Shown here piece by piece: positions 8,299-16,746 of a DNA stretch of 64,000 nucleotides. The stretch comes from Myxococcales bacterium (GTDB lineage Bacteria > Myxococcota_A > UBA796 > GCA-2862545). The notes under the pieces are model-generated. The model was not told where the DNA came from and did not search any database. It saw only the letters and a list, made by a program, of their open reading frames with translations. The stretch covers positions 91,499-155,498 of the forward strand of contig JAHQVJ010000129.1 of assembly GCA_019634415.1 (NCBI GenBank). The letters are read 5' to 3'. Positions within the stretch are counted from its first letter, which is position 1. Each line of letters starts with the position of its first letter. Both the position numbers and the translations under genes were made by a program.

Positions 8299-10675
8299 TC
8301 ACGGCTGGGAGCTTCCGACCAGGTCGGAGGGGTGGCCTTGGTAGGTGACGTGCATCTCGGGAGGGATTCGGTATCCGTTCTGTACGCTCTCGATGGCACG
8401 ACCGAGGCCCTGCTTTCGGAGCTTCGACAGGGCCGCCCACAGCCGGTTCTTGAGGGACGACGGCTTGGCGCGGTCGTTCGGCCATGCCGCCTGCATCAGC
8501 TCCACACCAGAGACGGCGGTTCCGGGCGACTCGCTGTGGGCCGTCAGCAGGCGCGCCAACAGACGACGAGGAACGCGCCTACGACGCAGGTCCAGGGGTG
8601 GTGCATCTGTGGTCTGCACCCATGTCAGCTGCGGTCCTACCCTTAGTGTCACCCTCTGCTGGGCGCTGTCGTCTGCAGCCACCGCGAGCAGCTGGGCTGC
8701 CACGATCACCTCTGCATAGGGAATCCAGCCAGCCGAGCGCTCCTGCACGTTGGTGAGGGTCACCGACACCTCTTGCCGATCCGCCTTCGCGAGCGGCACC
8801 CCAGGCGAGCGTCTTCGGAGGTCGAGCTCGTGGATGGCCGTCTTGTGCTGGCCCCGCAGCAGGCTCACCACCGCTCGGCAGGAGTGGGTCACCGCCAATG
8901 CGAGGTCGGAGTGCAGATGGAAACGCGGCCAGCTCTCCGGTGCGACGGCTTGCTCTGCGTCGTCCAGGCGGCCTTCCATCAGGGCGAGCCATGCCGTCGT
9001 CCGGTTCGGCTGGCCAGCGGATGGGGTGGGGCGGACAGGTGCCGCGACATGGCACGTGACTCCTGCAGGTGGCGGCGAGCTTCCTCGAGTCGCTCCGCGG
9101 TCAGCGCGAACTCCGCCATGTTCACGAGGTACCAGGAGACCTGATCGGGCGTGCGAGTGCGTCTCGCGACCCTCAGGGCACGTTCCATGTTGTGCAGCGC
9201 TTCGTCCACCAGACCTGCCTCGAAGAACTCCACGGCTTGGGTCTCCAGCCAACAGGCCAGCAGACGCCGGTAGCGGAAGCGACTGGCCATGGCGTTGATG
9301 TCCTCGGCAGCAGCCAGGCTGGCCTGCAGCCCAGCTCCGCTGCTCACGATCAGGACCGCCGGACCCTGCAGACACAAGGCCTGCACAGCGTCGCTGCCGG
9401 AGCGACGAGCCAGGTCCAGAGCCTCGTCGTAGAGTCGCGCGGCCAGGGCCCGGTTGCCTGCGTTGCGATGGAGCCGCCCCTGGGCCCGCCGAAGCAGCGC
9501 TGTCAGCGCGAGGTCCCCGGCGCCCTGGGCAGCTCGATGGCCTTCCTCGAGCTGCGCTTCCGTGGGCTCGGGTGTTCCGTGCAGGCATGCTGCCCACACG
9601 CGATCCCGCGTGGAGACGCTGGGCCTCGAGAGGATGGCCTCCAGGTTGTCCGCCTCGGAGATCCAGGCTTCTTCGAGGCCGTCGGCCACCACCGTGCCGT
9701 ACCGGTCTGCGCTCATCAGCTCGGAGCCTCGTCCCCTGCTGCGGGGTGGCCACCCTGAGCAGCCCGTGCTGCACCAGCGCCTCGAGCAGGGGGTACGCCG
9801 GATCCGACTCGACGAGGTGACGCGTCACCTCCTCGGCCGCCTCGATCCCGAACCCACGTGGGAAGACCTGAAGGGCCTTGAGCATGAGGCGCTCGCGGTG
9901 GCTCAGCAACGTCCAGGACCAGTCCAGCGCAGCTTCCATGGCCACGTGCCGAGGGGCGACATCTCGCCGACTGCTCCGCAGGAGACGAAGGGGCGCGTCG
10001 AGCCGGGCCCGGATCTGGCGCGCCGACATCGTCTGCAGGCGCGGCGGCGAGCTCGATCGCCAGAGGGATCCCCTCCAGGCACTCCAGCACCTCACGCAGA
10101 TCATCGAGCTCGTGCTCCGGATCGAATCGGAAGTCCAGTGCCCGGGCACGGGCCACCAGCAGCTGGAGTCCCTCCTCGATGCTCAGCGGTCCGAGGAGCA
10201 CGACCTGCTCGGCCGCGACCCCGAGGGGAATGCGTGAGGTGACGAGGAAGCGGACGTCGGGCGCCGCTCTGAGCCACTCCGCCAACACGTCGCTGCCGCC
10301 TGCTGCGCTTCCCTCCACCGCGTCGACGACGAGCAAGGTCTCGTCGAGGGTGGCCAGCGCCGCCCCGACCCCGGCCGTCGTCTCCTCGCTGCACCTCCCC
10401 GCCAGCTCGGCGGCCACGCTCAGCACCAGGTCCTCGGCGGTCCGGGCATCGGTGGCGTCCACGACGACGACCGGGGTGGACAGCTGCCGTGCGAACTCGA
10501 GGGCCAGCCGCGTCTTGCCGGCCCCTCCGATCCCGGTGAGGGTCACGAGTCGGGCGCCTCCGTCGTGGAGCCGTACGAGCGCGGACAGCTCCTCGCGGCG
10601 GCCCACGAACGCGTTGTCGGGAAGCAGCACGGTGGGGGGGCTCGAGGCCATGCGAGTCGAGGGATCGAGTTTCAC
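8299..10675 (-). pseudogene. STAND ATPase regulator 1, broken by frame changes
   Basis: Aligned by eye to the intact paralog at 16740-19556, this gene is split over three reading frames. The N-terminal part has the box LLPDNAFVGRREEL, P-loop GIGGAGKT, hhVVDAVEG, TSRIPLG and GIPLAIELAAA. The frame then changes near 10,045, where one extra base in a GCC/GCG run would explain it. The middle frame carries the winged-helix-like WSWTLLSHRER region. It breaks near 9,725, where roughly 30 residues present in the paralog are missing. The TPR-like part follows, then another single-base frame change near 9,010, and an intact C-terminal OmpR-type winged helix. Start: GTG 10675 or ATG 10651. A real pseudogene is likely given the deletion; assembly error is less likely for three events. 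Confidence 0.8.
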
Positions 10676-10796
10676 CAGTACGCCCCTTCGGCGTCCTCGA
10701 AGCGCACGTGGGAGCTGTCGAGGCTCATCGCCGTCGAATCCCGCGCCGAGTGGAGTAACGACCTGCGCAGGTAGCGGATCGCGGCAGTCCCCCAGG

Positions 10797-10815
10797 TAAG
10801 GTGAGTCCGACCTTT
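10797..10815. promoter_or_regulatory. Isolated TAAGG half-site between STAND 1 and the GST gene
   Basis: TAAGG at 10797-10801 and CCTTT at 10811-10815 form a weak inverted pair in the 283-nt divergent gap between the STAND 1 pseudogene start and the GST gene. The same half-site occurs in repeated form before other island units. Alone it could be chance. Nothing else was recognised in this gap. Confidence 0.25.
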
Positions 10816-10958
10816 CCTGTCGTCGGATCATCGAGGCCGAAGCTTGGGGGACACCGGGACTGGTGGTGCGGCGGCGCTGATGAAATGCAAGGCGCTGGGT
10901 CTGCGGAGCGGGTCTTGGCGCTGCTGCGTCCGTGGTACGACGTTGGCTCGGGGGAGCG

Positions 10959-11564
10959 ATGAAGCTGTACGGATTCGGCGGGCCGAGCCGCGCCACGCGG
11001 GTGGCGTGGGCGCTCGAAGAGGCGGGAGCCGAGTGGAGCTACCAGGCGAGCCATCCCCGCAGCGACGAGGTGAAGGCCCTCAACCCCCACTGGAAGATGC
11101 CCATCCTGGTGGACGGCGATCTGGTGCTCACGGAGTCCTTGGCGTGCTGCAACTGGGTGGCCCAGCGGTTTCCGGAGGCGGGGCTGGCTCCTGCCCTCGG
11201 CACCCGGGAGCGCGCCGAGTACGACCGCTGGTGCTCCTTCGTGGTGACCGAGCTCGAGCAGCCGCTGTGGACGCACCGGCGCCACAACGTGGTGTACCCG
11301 GAGGCGCTCCGCGGCGACGTGACGGCTTCGGTGGACCACGAGCTGGGTCGGGCGCTGAAGGTGCTGGAGGCGGGCCTACAGGATCGAACCTTCCTGGTCG
11401 GGGATCGGTTCACCTGCGCCGACATCCTGTGTGTGCACACCCTGAGCTGGGCACGGGGGGAGGGGTTCGAGGAACGGCTCGATCCCGCGCTGGTGCGCTA
11501 CCGCGACGGCCATCGGAGCCGCCCCGCCTTTCAGCGAGCCACGGCCCGGGAGGCGGGCGCCTGA
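10959..11564 (+). CDS. Glutathione S-transferase family protein
   Basis: A 201-residue GST-like protein. The N-terminal thioredoxin-like domain starts MKLYGFGGPSRATRVAW, contains KMPILVDGDLVLTESLA (the cis-Pro and the glutathione gamma-Glu-binding ESLA motif), and is followed by an all-helical C-terminal domain with the conserved FLVGDRFTCADI capping motif (about 145-160). Ser12 in GGPSRATR is the probable residue near the glutathione thiol. The ATG at 10959 is preceded by GGGGAG. The 3' end overlaps the convergent methyltransferase gene by 34 nt. The family conjugates or isomerises electrophiles; the actual substrate is unknown. Confidence 0.9.
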   Translation: MKLYGFGGPSRATRVAWALEEAGAEWSYQASHPRSDEVKALNPHWKMPILVDGDLVLTESLACCNWVAQRFPEAGLAPALGTRERAEYDRWCSFVVTELEQPLWTHRRHNVVYPEALRGDVTASVDHELGRALKVLEAGLQDRTFLVGDRFTCADILCVHTLSWARGEGFEERLDPALVRYRDGHRSRPAFQRATAREAGA

Positions 11565-12349
11565 GGCAACCGGCCCACCACCGTCACCTGGAGGGGGCTG
11601 AACAAGACGGTGCCTGGCTGCTCCCGGCGCTGCTGCCAGGCGGCTCGGAACGCATCGGCCTGCGCGGCGGAGAGCTGACCGCCCTCGATCACCGTGTGGA
11701 GGTGCTCGAGCAGGAACCGCTCCACCCAGCGCCACACGTCGCCACCGGGCGGGCCCGCCGCGGCGTGGGGGGTGACGGCTTCGACCTGCAGCCCGGCCTG
11801 CGCGAGCATCGCGGGGAGCCGGGCGGCGATCCACAGGTCGCCTCCACGCGCGCGGTAGGCGGCGCGAAAGGCCTCGATGGCCCCGTCGATGTCGGGGTGG
11901 CGGGGCCACACCCCCAAGGCGTCGTGGTTGTAGTCGTGGATCACCAGCACCCCACCAGGGGTCAGTGCGGTGGCCATGCGGCGCACTGCCTCGGAGGGCT
12001 GGGGCAAGAACGACAAGACCCAGCGCGCCACCACGGCGTCGAAGGGGCCCCCCAGCTCGTCCTGCATGAGGTCGCCTTGGCGCACCTCGGCGCGCTCCCC
12101 GAGGCGCTGCCGAGCGGTCCGCACGGCAGCAGGATCTTGCTCGAGACCCTCGGCTCGGCCGGTGAGCGCCACGAGATCGCACAGCAGGTCTGCCGCGCCG
12201 CAGCCCACCTCCAGCACGCGGCTGCCGAGACCCACCCCCGCGCGCCGCAGATCGTCGAGCAGCCGTGGGCCCCACAGCGCATGCTGCTCCGTCAGTCGAC
12301 TCCACTCGACGGGCCCATGGCCCAGCAGGTACTGGTCTTCGTCTGCCAT
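11531..12349 (-). CDS. Class I SAM-dependent methyltransferase
   Basis: A 272-residue methyltransferase with a Rossmann fold. Motif I is VLEVGCGAADLL (~45-56). An acidic residue after the second strand (GLEQDP) fits the SAM ribose position. QGDLMQDEL and the FDAVVARWVLSFLPQP segment are typical of ubiquinone/methionine-type methyltransferases (Methyltransf_11/25). A long helical C-terminal part (~190-260) may form the substrate lid. The start ATG at 12349 faces the divergent CFA-like gene at 12419, with 69 nt between them for both promoters. Its 3' end overlaps the GST gene. Substrate unknown. Confidence 0.85.
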   Translation of the reverse strand: MADEDQYLLGHGPVEWSRLTEQHALWGPRLLDDLRRAGVGLGSRVLEVGCGAADLLCDLVALTGRAEGLEQDPAAVRTARQRLGERAEVRQGDLMQDELGGPFDAVVARWVLSFLPQPSEAVRRMATALTPGGVLVIHDYNHDALGVWPRHPDIDGAIEAFRAAYRARGGDLWIAARLPAMLAQAGLQVEAVTPHAAAGPPGGDVWRWVERFLLEHLHTVIEGGQLSAAQADAFRAAWQQRREQPGTVLFSPLQVTVVGRLPQAPASRAVAR

Positions 12350-12418
12350 AGCGATCGCTCAAGTACGTTGACGAGGACTGGCTGGCCACCTATGAATGGC
12401 AGCCAGCGAGGACGAGGC

Positions 12419-13273
12419 ATGACGTCGACCCAAGCAGAGATCGATCTGAGCTACTCCGTCTCCAACGACTTCTTCAAGTTGTGGCTCGACGAGAACATGC
12501 ACTACACCAGCGCCGCCTGGGAGGATCCCAGCTGGACGCTCGAGCAGGCTCAGGAGCGCAAGGCGCGTATCCTCTACGACTTCGCCGAGCTCGACGAGAC
12601 CAAGACGGTGCTCGACATCGGCTGCGGCTGGGGCTCCGCCATCGAGTGCATGACCCGCTACGGCATCAAGGAAGCCCACGGGATCACGCTGTCCACCGAG
12701 CAGCTGGCCTACTGCCACGAGCGGGGTCTGCCGGAGGACAAGGCCAAGTTCTGGCTGCAGGATTACGCCGAGTTCAATCCGCTGCACAAGTACGACGGGC
12801 TCGTCTCCGTCGAGATGATCGACCACCTCTGCTCGCCCGCTCAGGCGCGTCAGGGCTTGGCGGTGCAGCTGTACCGCGACTACTTCAACAAGCTCGCCGA
12901 GTGGGTCGAGCCGGGGGCCGCCTTCGGCTTCCAGGCCATCCTGCGCAACCGGCTGCCGCGCGGTCGCAAGGACCTCGAAGATCTGGCGTTCACCGCCGAT
13001 GTCATCTTCCCCGGTGGGCTCAACCCCCGCATCGAGGAGCTGGTGGTGGCCATCAGCCCCAAGTGGGAGCTGGAGCGGCTCATCATGCGGCGCACGAGCT
13101 ACCGCAAGACCACCGCCGAGTGGTACCGGCGCATGCAGGTGCACGAGGCCGCCATTCGCGAGAAGTGGGGCGACCAGGTCTACGACGACTACGATCGGTA
13201 CCTGTCCACCTGCGTGCGCGCCTTCGACAACCACTGGTCGGGCGACGTTCAGATGAAGCTGCGACGTATCTGA
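12419..13273 (+). CDS. Cyclopropane-fatty-acid/mycolic-acid synthase family methyltransferase
   Basis: A 284-residue SAM-dependent methyltransferase of the CFA/CmaA family, which modifies acyl-chain double bonds. The N-terminus has the family pattern SYSVSNDFFKLWLDENMHYT, and the SAM site is VLDIGCGWGSA (about 64-74). A later SVEMIDHL segment aligns with the conserved SxxMxEHV-type helix. The length fits mycolic-acid-type synthases (~287) better than E. coli Cfa (382). The ATG at 12419 follows a GAGGACGAGG stretch; an in-frame ATG at 12393 is possible. The stop is 1 nt before a Cys-rich lipoprotein. Small polyketide or fatty-acid methyltransferases of the same fold are the alternative. Confidence 0.82.
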   Translation: MTSTQAEIDLSYSVSNDFFKLWLDENMHYTSAAWEDPSWTLEQAQERKARILYDFAELDETKTVLDIGCGWGSAIECMTRYGIKEAHGITLSTEQLAYCHERGLPEDKAKFWLQDYAEFNPLHKYDGLVSVEMIDHLCSPAQARQGLAVQLYRDYFNKLAEWVEPGAAFGFQAILRNRLPRGRKDLEDLAFTADVIFPGGLNPRIEELVVAISPKWELERLIMRRTSYRKTTAEWYRRMQVHEAAIREKWGDQVYDDYDRYLSTCVRAFDNHWSGDVQMKLRRI

Positions 13274-13274
13274 G

Positions 13275-13721
13275 TTGCGCCATCTAGCGCTCCTGCTGGC
13301 GTGCCTGAGTGCGTGTTCGGGGGAGCGCGAGTCGACCACGGGTGCCTGTGCGCTGGCTGCCGAGCTCGACGCATGCCCCGACTGCTCGAACGGGCCCACC
13401 CAGTGTGAGTTCCGCAGCACCATCGTGGTGCTGGAGAGCTGCGGCAGCTGCCAGGCCGAGCATGCCCTGCTTCGGCAGATGTGCCGCGACGACGAGCAGG
13501 CCACACGCCAGGAGCTGGAGGCCGAGCTGTTCTGCGAGGCGGCCACCTGCACCGTCTGGTACGACGACTGCTCGGATCCGTGCCTGCCCCTGTGCCAGGA
13601 CTCCTGGGTCATCCCCGGTAGCGGCTGCGGCACCCTCTGCCTCACGCCCACGTCGCCACCGGGCGCGTGCGTGCGCAACGAGTTCGGCTGCGACTGGCTC
13701 GAGGGCACCTCCGACCGCTGA
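13275..13721 (+). CDS. Small Cys-rich lipoprotein
   Basis: A 148-residue predicted lipoprotein. It starts with a TTG at 13275, one base after the CFA-like gene stop, so it is probably translationally coupled. The signal peptide ends in lipobox LSAC (Cys14), directly followed by Ser-Gly. The mature part contains about 18 cysteines in short-spaced patterns such as CPDC and CGSC, consistent with a disulfide-stabilised extracytoplasmic protein. It is not related by eye to the duplicated Cys-rich lipoproteins nearby. No function is recognised. It ends 8 nt before the convergent kinase gene. Confidence 0.7.
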   Translation: MRHLALLLACLSACSGERESTTGACALAAELDACPDCSNGPTQCEFRSTIVVLESCGSCQAEHALLRQMCRDDEQATRQELEAELFCEAATCTVWYDDCSDPCLPLCQDSWVIPGSGCGTLCLTPTSPPGACVRNEFGCDWLEGTSDR

Positions 13722-13729
13722 CGGGGTCG

Positions 13730-15595
13730 TCAGGCTCCGCCGGACATCCAGAAGACGAGCTGCTTCAGCGTGGGAACCCCGTTCATCCGGGCGGCTAGGC
13801 TAAGCACGCCCACGCCGATCCCGAGCGCGCTGCCCATGGAGCAGACGATGGCCAGCACGAACAGGTGCCGGGCCACGCGCTCGCTGCTCGCGGAGCGCTG
13901 GGGGAAGGAGCCGGTGAGGGAGACGGGGCGGTACAGGGTGCCCGTGTCGAGCTCCAGCTTGCACTCCCGCAGCTGTACGAGCAGCTCCTGAGCGCTGTGA
14001 CACCGCCTGGCGGGGTCCTTGACCAAGCACCAGTCGATGGCCTCCTGCAGACCGCGTGGCACCTGCAGGTGGGGCGCGACCTGCCAGAGCGTCCGAGGGG
14101 GGGCGTGGAGGTGAGCGAGCAGCAGGGAGGCCATGGTGGGTGCCTTGACCTCGTAGGGAGACTCGGCCGTGAGCATCACGAAGAGCAACACCCCCAGGGA
14201 GTACAGGTCGCTGCGGTGGTCCAGCCAGTGGCCCTGCGCTTGCTCGGGAGACATGAACTTCGGGGTGCCCAGCAGCATGCCCGTCTTGGTCATGTTCGGG
14301 CCGTCCATCAGGCCCTTGGCCAGGCCGAAGTCCACCACCTTGATGAAGACCTCGGTGCCGTCCAGGCTCGGCACCACCAGGACGTTGGAGGGCGTCAGGT
14401 CCCGGTGCACGAGACCGCAGGCGTGGGCTTCCCCGAGGGAGTGACAGATCTGCTGGGCGATCTGCAGCGCCAGGCCGGGTGGGATGGGCCCCCGCTTCAG
14501 CAGCTCGGCCACCGAGTGGCCGTTCACCAGCTCCATCACGAGGAAGGGAGTACCCTGCCACTCACCGTAGTCGTGCACCCGCACGGTGAACGGGCTCGTG
14601 AGCTGGGCCAGGCGTGCCGCCTCCATCCGGAAGCGCTGGCGGAGCGTGTGCACGTCGTCCACGCGCACCGGATCGCACGACATCAGCTTGAGCGCGACGA
14701 GCTGCTGCACTCGGAGGTCTTCGGCCTTGTAGACCACGCCGGCGCCGCCCCGGGCCACCACCGTCAGCAAGCGGTAGCGCTCGGCGATCACGCTTCCCAG
14801 GAGTGCCTCGGCGGGAGGTGCTGGAGGAAGCAGCGAGGCGTTTGCGCTGGACAGCGCCACCGTGCGCTCGGACGAGGGGGGAACGCTGGCGGGCTCGGGT
14901 GAGAACGCGACCATCTCGAGCTCGGAGGGAGCGGAAGCGCGCGCCTGCCGGAGTGTCTCCGCGCGCCGCGCGATCTCCCGCAGATCGAGCCTCTCGGTCT
15001 TCGCCGACTCCAGCGGGTCCGGATCGAGGCTGGACTCCAGCTCCTCGGCGATGGTCTGATGATCCAGTTGCTCGGTGACCTCGCGGATCCAGCGAGAGAG
15101 GGTGTCGTCGGCTTGCTTCAGGATGAAGCCCAGGTGGTCGCTCACCCGCTCGGGAGTGCCCTGGGAGCGTTCCGACAGAGCCCCCATCTGGGCGCGCACG
15201 GTGTGTTGCAGGGCAGCACCGTTGTTCCACACCTGCAGGAAGCTCGAGACCGTTTCGAGCTGCTCCCGCAGGGTCCGCTCCCATTCTTGGCTGCGAATGG
15301 CGGCCCTGGGGGCGTCTTCGGTGCAGGCTCTCAGGCGAGCAGTCAGTCGGCGAAACGTCGACGCGAATCGGTCCCGCACCAACGAACCCATGGAGGCGGC
15401 CACGCGCTCCATGCTGGCGGGCGAGGGCGTGGCGTTGCCGAGGTGGGACGACGCGAAGCGTCGCAGCTCGGCCCGCAGCTCCTCGTCCAGGGCACGTAGC
15501 TCCACCTGGACAATGGCTCGGCTCAGGCGGGCCCACATGACGCTGAGGGAATCACCCGAAGCCTGGCTCGTCCGGCGTGCAGCAGCCATCTTCAC
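13730..15595 (-). CDS. Membrane Ser/Thr protein kinase K1 with long N-terminal extension
   Basis: A 621-residue Hanks-type kinase. The first ~265 residues are an unrecognised helical domain carrying CTEDAPRAAIRSQEWER (91-107). The kinase domain (~272-545) has a glycine loop ARGGAGVV, the ATP Lys in VALK (303), HRDLTPSN (397-404, with Thr replacing the usual Lys after HRDL), DFG (422-424) and SPEQ. One transmembrane helix (~577-603) and a short tail follow, so the kinase should face the cytoplasm. It is a paralog of the kinase at 35762-37921, including the extension. Start: GTG at 15595 after GAGGT, or the ATG two codons on. The 276-nt gap upstream (15596-15871) holds no gene and no motif I recognise. 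Confidence 0.9.
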   Translation of the reverse strand: MKMAAARRTSQASGDSLSVMWARLSRAIVQVELRALDEELRAELRRFASSHLGNATPSPASMERVAASMGSLVRDRFASTFRRLTARLRACTEDAPRAAIRSQEWERTLREQLETVSSFLQVWNNGAALQHTVRAQMGALSERSQGTPERVSDHLGFILKQADDTLSRWIREVTEQLDHQTIAEELESSLDPDPLESAKTERLDLREIARRAETLRQARASAPSELEMVAFSPEPASVPPSSERTVALSSANASLLPPAPPAEALLGSVIAERYRLLTVVARGGAGVVYKAEDLRVQQLVALKLMSCDPVRVDDVHTLRQRFRMEAARLAQLTSPFTVRVHDYGEWQGTPFLVMELVNGHSVAELLKRGPIPPGLALQIAQQICHSLGEAHACGLVHRDLTPSNVLVVPSLDGTEVFIKVVDFGLAKGLMDGPNMTKTGMLLGTPKFMSPEQAQGHWLDHRSDLYSLGVLLFVMLTAESPYEVKAPTMASLLLAHLHAPPRTLWQVAPHLQVPRGLQEAIDWCLVKDPARRCHSAQELLVQLRECKLELDTGTLYRPVSLTGSFPQRSASSERVARHLFVLAIVCSMGSALGIGVGVLSLAARMNGVPTLKQLVFWMSGGA

Positions 15596-15859
15596 CTCGA
15601 CGCGGCGCGGACCACCCGTGGCGAAGCCCCCGCGTGCCGGCTCCGCATCCGCGAAGAAAGCTTACTCGCCTTCGGGAGGGCACGGGTGCCCAGGCTCGAC
15701 GTCGAGGAGGGAAGGGCTACCTCGATGAGGAGAATCGAGGTTGGATGAACGAATGTCGGATGCGTGCGAGGTTACGCATGGGGTACGAACGCCGCACGAC
15801 GCTGGGGACATGTGGTGCAAACGGCGGCCGCCGGCGCGATGACGCCGACGACCGTGGGT

Positions 15860-15874
15860 TAGCCGATTCGGCTA
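15860..15874 (-). terminator. Palindrome over the stop of Cys-rich lipoprotein 2
   Basis: TAGCCGA and TCGGCTA flank a single base (15867), giving a compact palindrome that includes the lipoprotein TAG stop (15874-15872). It may end transcription or separate the lipoprotein from the kinase gene downstream on the same strand. The loop is too small for a strong hairpin, so the role is uncertain. Confidence 0.3.
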
Positions 15875-16537
15875 GAAGAACGCATCGCAGCAGCTGCCGG
15901 GGATGGCGCAGTTCTGGGCGTTCTGCGCGCACTGTCCCACGTCCACTCCGTTCTCGAGGCAGGTGCACGTGTTGCTGCTGCAGTCCACCTGCAGCGTGTC
16001 GCCGTTGACACTGGTCGCGCCACTGCAGTTCACGATGGTGCCAGACGTGCCGCCCGTGCCGGTGTCTGTCGTGCCCGTGTCCACGGGCGTGGTGGTCGTT
16101 CCGCTGTCGGTGGTCGTGGTGGTGGTACCACTGTCGGTGTTGGTCGTGGTCGTGTCGTCGTCGTCGAAGAACGCGTCGCAGCATCCACCTGGGATGGCGC
16201 ACGAGTCGTCCTCACAGGTGCCGACCTCGACCCCGTTCTCGGTGCAGGTGCACTCTCCATCGGTGCAGTCCATGCTCTGGCTGTCGCCGTTGATGGAGCG
16301 TGCGGCGCCGCAGCTCGACGAGCCCGAGCCGCTCGCGGACGACCCGTCGATGCAGCTGGACAGCTCGTCGATACAGATCTGTAGCGGCTCGGTGCACGCC
16401 AAGTAGGCGTCCACGCACTCCGACAGACCCAGGGTGCGGGCTTGCTCCAGCAGCGCGTCGCCACGCTCCTTGACCTCTGCTTGCCCGGCGCATCCCACGA
16501 CTACTGCCACCAACGAGACGAGACTCCATCGGATCAT
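15872..16537 (-). CDS. Cys-rich duplicated-domain lipoprotein 2
   Basis: A 221-residue lipoprotein with lipobox VVGC (Cys16), a helical Cys-containing stretch (~20-63), and two copies of the Cys-rich module (~76-124 and ~171-221). The modules are joined by an Asp/Thr-rich linker (~125-168). Module landmarks are SxNGDxxxxDC, CxCxENGVxVGxC and CAIPGxCCDAFF at the very C-terminus. It is a full-length paralog of the lipoprotein at 7581-8231; the linker is the main difference (Asp/Thr here, Ser/Thr/Gly there). The ATG at 16537 has GGGAGGT at the right distance. It lies downstream of STAND regulator 2 on the same strand, with a TAAGG triple repeat between them. Confidence 0.86.
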   Translation of the reverse strand: MIRWSLVSLVAVVVGCAGQAEVKERGDALLEQARTLGLSECVDAYLACTEPLQICIDELSSCIDGSSASGSGSSSCGAARSINGDSQSMDCTDGECTCTENGVEVGTCEDDSCAIPGGCCDAFFDDDDTTTTNTDSGTTTTTTDSGTTTTPVDTGTTDTGTGGTSGTIVNCSGATSVNGDTLQVDCSSNTCTCLENGVDVGQCAQNAQNCAIPGSCCDAFF

Positions 16538-16719
16538 CGTTCACCTCCCTTCTTGGATTCGCGTCCAGCCTAGGAGCTGGGTTCTGGGCCAGCCATCTCC
16601 GAGCGCATCCGGCAAGGTCAGATAAGAACGAGGGCTCGTGATCTGGCGATGATCCACACCACAGGCACCTGAGCGGCGGCCTGACTCAGCGAGGAGTAGG
16701 GGTGTTGTGCTGGGGTAGG

Positions 16720-16746
16720 TAAGGGAGCGCTAAGGGCGGCTAAGGT
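16720..16746. promoter_or_regulatory. TAAGG triple direct repeat upstream of Cys-rich lipoprotein 2
   Basis: TAAGG begins at 16720, 16731 and 16741, giving spacings of 11 and 10 bp, about one helical turn, as OmpR/SARP-type winged-helix regulators require. The last copy overlaps the stop codon of STAND regulator 2. On the minus strand, toward the lipoprotein, the repeats read CCTTA. A TTATCT hexamer near 16620 could be a -10 box for the lipoprotein. The 202-nt gap 16538-16739 holds no gene. Confidence 0.55.

Noticed and set aside
10844..12418. The in-frame extension upstream of the CFA-like gene
   Set aside because: It covers the GST gene and the opposite-strand methyltransferase; family length and start context place the real start at 12419.
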